From PALSA-660 sp963726435 (GTDB taxonomy: Bacteria; Actinomycetota; Coriobacteriia; Anaerosomatales; PALSA-660), in the NCBI GenBank assembly GCA_963726435.1, contig CAVSCJ010000006.1, positions 1 to 64,000 of the forward strand: a DNA stretch of 64,000 nucleotides, written 5' to 3'. Below, one piece after another: positions 35,973-42,755 of the stretch (its first letter is position 1; the number at the start of each line of letters is the position of its first letter). The notes beneath the pieces were generated by a model. The model worked only from the letters and a program-made list of their open reading frames with translations, made no database searches and had not been told where the DNA came from. The position numbers were made by a program, and so were the translations under genes.

Positions 35973-36749
35973 ATAACTGCGATCGAGACTCGCGTGAACG
36001 AGCGCATCCGCGCGCCGCGCGTGCGGCTCGTCGGAGCCGACGGCGCTCAACTCGGCATCTTCGTCACGAGTGATGCCCAGAAGATCGCCGACGACCAGGG
36101 GCTCGACCTCGTCGAGGTCGCGCCGAACGCCGATCCGCCCGTCTGCCGGATCATGGACTTCAGCAAGTGGAAGTACGAAGAAGCCATGAAGGCGAAGAAG
36201 GCACGGAAGAACCAGACGACTGTCCAGGTCAAGGAGATCAAGTTCCGGCCGAAGATCGGCGACCACGACTACGACACGAAGAAGAAGCATGTGGTCCGCT
36301 TCATCGACGCGGGCGCGAAGGTCAAGGTCACGATCATGTTCCGCGGCCGCGAGATGGTCCACGCGGAACGCGGGCTGGCGATCCTGGAGCGGCTTGCGGA
36401 GGACATCCGCGACATAGCCCATATCGAGAACCAGCCGAAGGTCGAAGGCCGCAACATGTTCATGCTCGTCTCACCCTCCCGCAAGGAGGTCAAGCCGGCG
36501 ACCAGGGCCGAGAAGGGCATCGCAGAGAGCGAAGTCGCGGAGACGGAGCCCGTCGTCGCGGAGGCGGAGCCCGTCGTCGCGGAGAAGAAGGCCGTGAAGG
36601 CCGCAGAGCCCGAGCCCGCCAAGGCGGAGGCCCCGGAGACGAAGCCGGCAAAGGCGAAGGCCGTGAAGACCGAGGCCGCCAAGCCGAAGACCGTGAAGCC
36701 GAAGGTGGCGAAGACCGAGACCGACCAGAGCGTTGCCGAAGAGGGCTAG
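35973..36749 (+). CDS. infC: Translation initiation factor IF-3, with an apparent AUA start
   Basis: Binds the 30S subunit and checks start codons. The core is typical (RVNERIRAPRVRLVGADGAQLGIF, PPVCRIMDFSKWKYE, KIGDHDYDTKKKHVVRFI, KVTIMFRGREMVH). In frame, a strong site GGAGGTGA at 35960-35967 precedes the ATA at 35973 by five bases; the nearest ATG (35968) is out of frame and stops after two codons, and the in-frame GTG (35964) lies inside the ribosome site. infC starts with AUU, AUC or AUA in many bacteria. After residue about 178 there is an added 80-residue Lys/Glu/Pro/Ala/Val tail with EPVVAE repeats. About 258 residues. rpmI follows. Confidence 0.93.
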   Translation: MTAIETRVNERIRAPRVRLVGADGAQLGIFVTSDAQKIADDQGLDLVEVAPNADPPVCRIMDFSKWKYEEAMKAKKARKNQTTVQVKEIKFRPKIGDHDYDTKKKHVVRFIDAGAKVKVTIMFRGREMVHAERGLAILERLAEDIRDIAHIENQPKVEGRNMFMLVSPSRKEVKPATRAEKGIAESEVAETEPVVAEAEPVVAEKKAVKAAEPEPAKAEAPETKPAKAKAVKTEAAKPKTVKPKVAKTETDQSVAEEG

Positions 36750-36788
36750 AGAGCACGGCACGCCCGAAGAAGGAGTCGCAAGAACACC

Positions 36789-36983
36789 ATGCCGAAGATG
36801 AAGACGCACAAGGGGACGGCCAAGCGGTTCAAGCTGACCGCCACGGGCAAGATCAAGCGCGGCAACGCGTTCAAGAGCCACATCCTCGAGAAGAAGAGTC
36901 CGAAGACCAAGCGCGGTCTCGCGCAGCCGTCCTTCGTGGACAAGGCCGACAGGGCCGTCATCCGAAAGAACCTCGGCGTCTAG
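36789..36983 (+). CDS. rpmI: 50S ribosomal protein L35
   Basis: A 64-residue, very basic protein with the family start PKMKTHKGTAKRFKLT and SHILEKKSPKTKR. GAAGAAGGAG precedes the ATG. Length and composition match L35 exactly. Confidence 0.96.
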   Translation: MPKMKTHKGTAKRFKLTATGKIKRGNAFKSHILEKKSPKTKRGLAQPSFVDKADRAVIRKNLGV

Positions 36984-37027
36984 CCGCTGCCGACAATCCC
37001 GTAACCCCGAGGAGTTGACCCGATCAG

Positions 37028-37387
37028 ATGCCCCGCGTAAAGCGTGCCGTCACCGCCAAGAAGAAGCGTCGTACCGTACTCGACCGCGCCGCCGGCTACT
37101 ACGGCAACAAGTCGCGTTCGTACCGCGCCGCGAAGGAGCAGACCCAGCACTCGCTGGCCTACGCCTACCGCGACCGCCGCGTCAGGAAGCGCGAGATCCG
37201 CAAGCTCTGGATCACGCGCATCAACGCGGGTGCTCGCCTGAACGGCCTGTCGTACTCCGTGTTCATCAACGGGATGAAGAAGGCGGGCATCGAGCTGGAC
37301 CGCAAGGTGCTCTCCGACATGGCGATCAACGATCCCGCCGGGTTCGCCTCGCTATGCGAGGTTGCCAAGGACGCGCAGGCAGCCTAG
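37028..37387 (+). CDS. rplT: 50S ribosomal protein L20
   Basis: A 119-residue basic protein starting PRVKRAVTAKKKRRTVL with YYGNKSRSYRAAKEQ, the L20 helical N terminus, and WITRINAGARLNGLSYS. Early 50S assembly protein; in Bacillus it also represses its own operon through the infC leader. The operon ends with a terminator 27 bases later. Confidence 0.97.
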   Translation: MPRVKRAVTAKKKRRTVLDRAAGYYGNKSRSYRAAKEQTQHSLAYAYRDRRVRKREIRKLWITRINAGARLNGLSYSVFINGMKKAGIELDRKVLSDMAINDPAGFASLCEVAKDAQAA

Positions 37388-37413
37388 AGGCGCACTCCTC
37401 GCACGACCGACCC

Positions 37414-37446
37414 GAGGGTCCCGTAGCTGCACGCGACGGGGCCCTC
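37414..37446 (+). terminator. Terminator of the infC operon
   Basis: GAGGGTCCCGT at 37414-37424 pairs with ACGGGGCCCTC at 37436-37446 (one G-U pair), loop 11 bases, followed by TCGTTT. Confidence 0.75.
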
Positions 37447-37540
37447 TCGTTTGCGGGGCCTCCGGCACGCTTGCTTACCCTCGACTAACTCCCATCCCTG
37501 CTCTGGACTAACACCCGAGGGCGGCCCGAGGATTGCACGA

Positions 37541-37566
37541 ACGCCGCGGGCAAGGGTCCGCGGCGT
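37541..37566 (+). other. Leader hairpin ahead of the second P-type ATPase
   Basis: ACGCCGCGG at 37541-37549 pairs perfectly with CCGCGGCGT at 37558-37566. It sits about 35 bases before the GTG. No riboswitch of known type fits. Confidence 0.45.
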
Positions 37567-37602
37567 CTGATTCCCCAGTCGACCGCGACACCGGAGGTCT
37601 GA

Positions 37603-40221
37603 GTGTCAGCCGCTCCTCTCGACATCCGCACGCTGACCGGCCTGACCGCGGACGAAGCCGCGAGACGCCTGGTAGCCGACGGCCCGAATGAGATCGCGTC
37701 GGAGAAGCCGCGCAACGTGTTCCAGATCGCTTGGGCGGTCGTGAAGGAGCCGATGCTCCTGCTGCTCGTTGCAGCGGGCTCGATCAACCTTGCCATCTCC
37801 GTCATGCGACCCGAGCAGAACCGTATCGGCGAGGCGCTGCTGCTGTTCACCTTCGTGCTCGTCGTCATCGGCATCACCTTCTACCAGGAGCGCAAGACCG
37901 AGCGCGCCCTCGACGCACTCCGCGACCTGTCCAGCCCGCGCGCTCTGGTTCTCAGGGACGGTGTCCAGGTCCGCATCCCCGGTCGCGAGGTGGTCAGAGG
38001 CGACATCATGCTGCTGGCAGAGGGCGATCGTGTCCCCGCCGACGCCGTCTCTCTCCAGTGCACGAACCTCAGCGTGGACGAGTCGCTGCTCACCGGAGAG
38101 TCGGTCCCGGTGCGCAAGTCCCAGTGCGCGGCGAACATCGAACGGGTGCTAGGTCCGCCGGGCGGCGACAACACCCCATACGTCTTCTCCGGGACGCTGG
38201 TCGTCAAGGGGCAGGGGATCGCCGAGATCCTCGAGACCGGCGCGGCCACCGAGCTGGGCAAGATCGGTGTCGCGCTGTCTTCGGTCGAGACCGAGCGGAC
38301 GCCGCTGCAGCGCGAGGTCGGTCACCTCGTGCGCAATCTCGCCATCCTCGGGCTTTCCCTCGCCGCGATCGTGGTCGTCATCTTCGGGTTCACGCGGGGC
38401 GACTGGCTCGAGGCCTCGCTCGCGGGCATCACGTTCGCGATGGCCATGCTGCCCGAGGAGTTCCCGGTCGTGCTGACCGTGTTCCTGGCGCTCGGAGCGT
38501 GGCGCATCTCGAAGAGCAACGTCCTCACCCGGCGCATGCCCGCGATCGAGACGCTCGGCTCCGCGACCGTCCTGTGCTCGGACAAGACCGGCACGATCAC
38601 CCAGAACCGGATGACAGTACGTCAGCTGCAGGTGGGAGAAGTGCGCTTCCAGGTGGACGGGGAGCCGCTTCCTGAGGCGACGCACGGGCTGGTGGAGTAC
38701 GCGGTGCTGGCCTCGCCGGTCGACCCGTTCGACCCGATGGACGCCGCGTTCAAGACTCTCGGAGATCGCTTCCTCACCGAGACCGAACACATCCATTCGG
38801 ACTGGACGCTCGTGAAGGAGTACCCGCTCTCGGACAGGCTGCTCGCTCTGTCGCACGTGTGGCGCTCGCCTGACGGCGGCGACTTCATCATCGCGGCCAA
38901 GGGCGCGCCCGAGGCGATCGCAGACCTGTGCCACTTCGACGAGGCCCGGACCCGATCGGTCAGCTACGAGGTCTCCTGCATGGCCGACGATGGTCTCAGG
39001 GTGCTCGGAGTCGCTCGCTCCGCCTTCAGCCAGCGTGAAGGCCTTCCCGAGATCCAGCACGACTTCGAGTTCGAGTTCGTGGGACTCATCGGTCTCCAGG
39101 ATCCGATCCGCAGCGACGTGGCCGGGGCAGTGGAGCAGGCGCGGTCGGCGGGCATGCGCGTGGTCATGATCACCGGCGACTACCCGGGAACGGCGCTCGC
39201 CATCGCAAAGGAAGCGGGGCTCGACGCCGAAGGCCACGTGCTCACGGGCCCGGAGCTCGACGGGCTCGACGACGAGACTCTTGCGCGCCGTGTGGGGACC
39301 ATCAACGTCTTCGCGCGAGTCGTCCCCGAGCAGAAGCTTCGGATCGTGCGAGCGCTGAAGGCCACCGGCGAGATCGTAGCGATGACCGGCGACGGCGTGA
39401 ACGACGCGCCGGCGCTGAAGGCTGCCGACATCGGGATCGCGATGGGGCAGCGCGGTACGGACGTCGCTCGCGAGGCCGCCGCGCTCGTGCTGACCGACGA
39501 CGCCTTCTCGTCGATCGTCGGCGCCGTCCGGCTCGGCCGGCGCATCTACGACAACCTGCGCAAGGCGATGGCGTACATCCTGGCAGTGCACGTCCCGATC
39601 GCCGGGATGGCGCTGCTGCCCGTCATAGTGCCGCGGTTGTTCGGCCAGCCGAGCACCCTTGTGCTCATGCCTGTGCACATCGCCTTCCTCGAGCTCATCA
39701 TCGACCCCGCCTGTTCGGTCGTCTTCGAGGCGGAGAACGAGGAGGTCGGGATCATGGACCGGCCGCCGCGGGGGGCCGACGAGCCGATGTTCGGCCGCCG
39801 CATGATCGGCGTGAGCGTGGTACAGGGCGTCGTGGTGCTCGCCGCTGTCTTGGGCGTCTACGTCTGGAGCGCCTTCGCCGGGCTCGGTGCTGCGGGGGGA
39901 GTAGGGGATCAAACGGTGCGTACGCTCGCATTCGTGACGCTGGTCACGGGCAACCTGGGCCTCATCTTCGTCAACCGGTCCTGGACGCACACGGTTCTCG
40001 GCGGGCTGAGCATGCGCAATTCCGCGCTTTGGTGGGTCGCGGGCGGCACGGTGAGCGTCCTCGTTCTGCTCCTGTCGTTCGCCCCGACGCGCGGCCTGTT
40101 CGGGTTCACGGTAGTGTCGCCCGCGCACATGGCCGCCGCAGTCGGTCTGGGGATCGCCTCGGTGGCCTGGTTCGAGGTGTACAAGCTCATCGCCCGCGCG
40201 CGCCGGGCTCACGTGGCGTAG
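37603..40221 (+). CDS. Cation-translocating P-type ATPase (P2A-like), ion uncertain
   Basis: An 872-residue membrane pump. TADEAARRLVADGPNEI at the N terminus, actuator SLLTGESVPV, phospho-Asp in LCSDKTGTITQN near residue 326, TGDYPGTA, and hinge GDGVNDAPALKAADIGIAMG. TM4 reads MLPEEFPVVLTVFLALGAWR, where Ca2+ pumps usually have PEGLP, and TM6 is PVHIAFLELIIDPACSVVFEAE. This marks a bacterial group related to Ca2+ pumps, but the ion it moves is not certain. GTG 37603 has GGAGG upstream. It lies alone, away from kdp and mgtA, so the window holds three P-type ATPases of different types. Confidence 0.85.
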   Translation: MSAAPLDIRTLTGLTADEAARRLVADGPNEIASEKPRNVFQIAWAVVKEPMLLLLVAAGSINLAISVMRPEQNRIGEALLLFTFVLVVIGITFYQERKTERALDALRDLSSPRALVLRDGVQVRIPGREVVRGDIMLLAEGDRVPADAVSLQCTNLSVDESLLTGESVPVRKSQCAANIERVLGPPGGDNTPYVFSGTLVVKGQGIAEILETGAATELGKIGVALSSVETERTPLQREVGHLVRNLAILGLSLAAIVVVIFGFTRGDWLEASLAGITFAMAMLPEEFPVVLTVFLALGAWRISKSNVLTRRMPAIETLGSATVLCSDKTGTITQNRMTVRQLQVGEVRFQVDGEPLPEATHGLVEYAVLASPVDPFDPMDAAFKTLGDRFLTETEHIHSDWTLVKEYPLSDRLLALSHVWRSPDGGDFIIAAKGAPEAIADLCHFDEARTRSVSYEVSCMADDGLRVLGVARSAFSQREGLPEIQHDFEFEFVGLIGLQDPIRSDVAGAVEQARSAGMRVVMITGDYPGTALAIAKEAGLDAEGHVLTGPELDGLDDETLARRVGTINVFARVVPEQKLRIVRALKATGEIVAMTGDGVNDAPALKAADIGIAMGQRGTDVAREAAALVLTDDAFSSIVGAVRLGRRIYDNLRKAMAYILAVHVPIAGMALLPVIVPRLFGQPSTLVLMPVHIAFLELIIDPACSVVFEAENEEVGIMDRPPRGADEPMFGRRMIGVSVVQGVVVLAAVLGVYVWSAFAGLGAAGGVGDQTVRTLAFVTLVTGNLGLIFVNRSWTHTVLGGLSMRNSALWWVAGGTVSVLVLLLSFAPTRGLFGFTVVSPAHMAAAVGLGIASVAWFEVYKLIARARRAHVA

Positions 40222-40382
40222 GAGCGCTCCACCGGAAGAGGTTGTTCGGATCCCGGTTGGCGATCGGCAAGCGCCGAGAGGCACCATCCCCGAAGGGGTC
40301 GCGCGCCGCCGCGTCCCCTCAGCAGAGCAGGAGCAAGCCGCCCACCCCTCGGACGGCACGACAAGACCGGGGGTGTTGGGAA

Positions 40383-40866
40383 ATGAAGAGGATCGTCCTG
40401 TTCATCATCGGGTGCTACGCCGTCCTCACATTGGGGGCGGCGGGCGCCTACTTCACGAGCCAGAGCCAGAACTCGGAGAACGTGGTGCGGGCGGGCAGTG
40501 TGGCCATCTCGACCGAGCCGACCGCGTCAGCGATCAACATCGAGGCTCTCGCGCCGGGCGCCACGATCACCCAGCCGATGACGGTCGTCAACAACGGGAA
40601 CCTGCCCGTCAGCGTGGTCGTCACCGCCGCCAAGAAGGCCGGCATCACGGAGTTCTACGAGGCGCTGACGTGTCGAGTCATCGTGGAAGGGCGCCGCGAT
40701 CTACGACGGGCTGCTCTCGGGACTGCGCACGGCGCCTCTCGAGATGAGTCCCGGGTCGCGCATGCAGTTCCAGTTCGCGGTGGGGCTGCCCGCAACGGCC
40801 GGCAACGAGCTCGCGGGGGACTACGCGAAGCTGACGCTGTACGTGGACGCCGAGCAGGTGAACTAG
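40383..40866 (+). CDS. Second TasA/camelysin-like secreted protein, frameshifted
   Basis: ATG 40383 (GGGGGTG upstream) gives signal MKRIVLFIIGCYAVLTLGAAGAYFTSQSQNSENVVRAG, a canonical SipW-dependent type, then VVNNGNLPVSVVVTAAKK. After 40690 the next frame continues AAIYDGLLSGLRTAP, MSPGSRMQFQFAVGLP and KLTLYVDAEQVN to the TAG at 40864. The break is one extra base in GGAAGGGCGCC. About 160 residues once joined. Its partner peptidase starts two bases later. A second, smaller version of the locus at 22119. Confidence 0.8.
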
Positions 40867-40867
40867 C

Positions 40868-41254
40868 GTGGGAGTCCGCACGGTCGCGGTCAGGGTGGCT
40901 ATCGTCGCTCTCGCGGCGGCCGCAGCCGTGTGGGCCGTCCGCGGCCACCGCGCTGTCTACGTCGGCGGGGGATCCATGGCCCCCGCTCTCAGGCAGGGCG
41001 ACCTGGCGGTCCTGAGTCGGGGGGCTTCGGGCGTGGGGGAGGGCGATGTCGTTCTCGTCGCCAAGGAGGGATGGCCCGCCGGCGTGCTGCATCGCGTGGC
41101 GGCCGTCAACGCCGACGGCACGCTCGTACTGCGAGGCGACTCGAACCCGATCGCCGACAGAGAACCCGCGGATCCCGGCTCGGTGCTCGGCATCGTCAGG
41201 CTGGTAGTGCCGACGGGGCGGGTGCTCGCAGCCGTGGAGGGTGCGAGGCGCTGA
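40868..41254 (+). CDS. Small S26B signal peptidase (SipW-like), intact active site
   Basis: A 128-residue membrane peptidase. One N-terminal helix (AVRVAIVALAAAAAVWAV), then catalytic Ser in GGGSMAPALRQGDL, catalytic His in GVLHRVAAV, and the box-E motif LRGDSNPIADREP. A second helix seen in larger SipWs is missing, so it is a minimal form. GTG 40868 begins one base after the TasA-like stop, so the two are made together and it is presumed to process that protein (inference). Confidence 0.88.
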   Translation: MGVRTVAVRVAIVALAAAAAVWAVRGHRAVYVGGGSMAPALRQGDLAVLSRGASGVGEGDVVLVAKEGWPAGVLHRVAAVNADGTLVLRGDSNPIADREPADPGSVLGIVRLVVPTGRVLAAVEGARR

Positions 41255-41263
41255 TGATACAAT
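41255..41263 (+). promoter_or_regulatory. Extended -10 promoter of the pheST leader
   Basis: TGaTACAAT: the hexamer TACAAT is at 41258-41263 with TG at 41255-41256. It starts right after the peptidase stop and leads into the T-box. Confidence 0.55.
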
Positions 41264-41269
41264 CTCGGC

Positions 41270-41629
41270 TCACATGACGAATAGGACGGCGACGACGGAG
41301 AGGCGCCCGAAGCGCGGCTTCGACGTCGTGCTCAGAGAGGGTCCCGAGGTGCTGTGAGGGCCCCGCACGGCGGACGCTACAGGCGGTTCACTCTATCAGC
41401 CGCACTCCTGAAAGAGGCCTCGAGCAGCGGCCGCGACTAGGGATGCCGGATCCCCCGCTACCGGGACACCGCGCCTGAGAGGGTGCGGGGACTCGCGTCC
41501 GCAGCGGCGCGATCGAGGTGGGCCAAGGCGCGTGCGCTCTCTGGTCAACCGGGGTGGTACCGCGGAAGCCGACCTTCCGTCCCCGGGCATTGGACATGCC
41601 CGAGGCGAGGCGTCGGCTTCGTTGTCTGG
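41270..41629 (+). promoter_or_regulatory. Phe T-box riboswitch (transcription attenuation)
   Basis: Senses uncharged tRNA-Phe. Stem I has the GA motif AGAGAGG at 41334-41340 and the distal-loop GCTGTGAG near 41351-41358. The specifier is TTC at 41387-41389, followed by the conserved A. The T-box core GGGGTGGTACCGCGG is at 41551-41565 and the antiterminator partner CCGTCCCCGG follows. The terminator pairs AAGCCGAC at 41566-41573 with GTCGGCTT at 41612-41619, then CGTTGTCT. These are mutually exclusive folds. The leader is about 400 bases. Confidence 0.92.
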
Positions 41630-41667
41630 TGAGTGCGGAGTGCGTGAGGCTCTCGAGAGGATCTCGG

Positions 41668-42729
41668 ATGGCAGTCATCGACGAACTTCAGGACCTGCGC
41701 GCGGATGCGCTGAGCAGGATCCGGTCAGCGGGCGACCTCACCGAGCTTGACGCCGTACGGGTCGCTCTGCTGGGCAAGAAGGGGTCGCTCACGCGATACC
41801 TGCGCAGTCTTGGGACCCTGCCGGCCGACGAACGCGCGACCGTCGGCAAGGCGACCAACGAGGTCCGGGCCACCGTGGACGCGCTGCTCGTGGAGCGCAA
41901 GGCGGACCTTTCGGCGGTCCATCTCCAGGATCGGATCGAAAGAGGGGCCGTCGATGTGACCCTGCCTGGCAGGAGGCGTGCTCCCGGCAGGCAGCACCTC
42001 ATCGAGAGGGTCACCCGCGAGATCTCGGACATATTCATCGGACTCGGCTATCGCATAGCCGAGGGGCCCGAGGTCGAGCTCGACTACTACAACTTCACCG
42101 CGCTGAACACTCCGCCGGACCACCCGGCGCGCAACGCCTCCGACACGTTCTACGTCGAGGACCTGTCGGGCGATGCCGCCGCGGTGGCGGGTGAGTCGGA
42201 CGTGATGCTCCGGACGCAGACCTCGCCAGTGCAGATCCGGGTCATGGAGAGCGCGGCGCCACCCATCTACATCCTTGCGCCGGGCAAGGTCTACAGGCGC
42301 GACGTCGCCGACCCGTCCCACCTGCCGCAGTTCACTCAGATCGAAGGTCTCGTCGTCGACGAGGGCATCACCTTCGGGGACCTCAAGGGCACGCTCGAGC
42401 ACTTCGCGCACGCGATGTTCGGGCCGGAGCGCGCCGTGCGGCTCCGCCCGCACTTCTTCCCGTTCACGGAACCGTCCGCAGAGGTCGACGTCAGCTGCCA
42501 TCTGTGCGCCGGCGCCGGCTGCCGGATGTGCAAGGGCTCGGGATGGCTCGAGGTGCTCGGGTGCGGCATGGTCGACCCGAACGTATACGCCTACGTCGGG
42601 ATCGACCCCGAAAGGTATTCGGGCTTCGCTTTCGGCATGGGCGCGGAGCGGATCGCCGCGCTCAAGTACGGAGTCCCGGACCTGCGGCACTTCATCGAGA
42701 GTGACATGCGCTTCCTCAGGCAGTTCTAG
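41668..42729 (+). CDS. pheS: Phenylalanyl-tRNA synthetase alpha subunit
   Basis: Class II catalytic subunit. The 353-residue product has an N-terminal helical region (LRADALSRIRSAGDLTELDAVR) and the catalytic core with GYRIAEGPEVELDYYNF, TSPVQIRVMES, TQIEGLVVDEGITF and GCGMVDPNVYAYVGI. A CHLC...CRMC cluster in the insert near residue 275 is typical of bacterial PheS. GAGAGG precedes the ATG by seven bases; the T-box sits just upstream. Confidence 0.96.
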   Translation: MAVIDELQDLRADALSRIRSAGDLTELDAVRVALLGKKGSLTRYLRSLGTLPADERATVGKATNEVRATVDALLVERKADLSAVHLQDRIERGAVDVTLPGRRRAPGRQHLIERVTREISDIFIGLGYRIAEGPEVELDYYNFTALNTPPDHPARNASDTFYVEDLSGDAAAVAGESDVMLRTQTSPVQIRVMESAAPPIYILAPGKVYRRDVADPSHLPQFTQIEGLVVDEGITFGDLKGTLEHFAHAMFGPERAVRLRPHFFPFTEPSAEVDVSCHLCAGAGCRMCKGSGWLEVLGCGMVDPNVYAYVGIDPERYSGFAFGMGAERIAALKYGVPDLRHFIESDMRFLRQF

Positions 42730-42755
42730 GCCGCCACGACGAGCGAAGGACGGAC

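Noticed and set aside
35968..35976. ATG CGA TAA as the infC start or as a leader peptide
   Set aside because: It stops after two codons and is only three bases from GGAGG; it is out of frame with infC.
40222..40382. Possible cyclic di-GMP (GEMM) riboswitch ahead of the second TasA-like gene
   Set aside because: No GEMM core sequence or paired stems could be traced; the same for 21982-22118.
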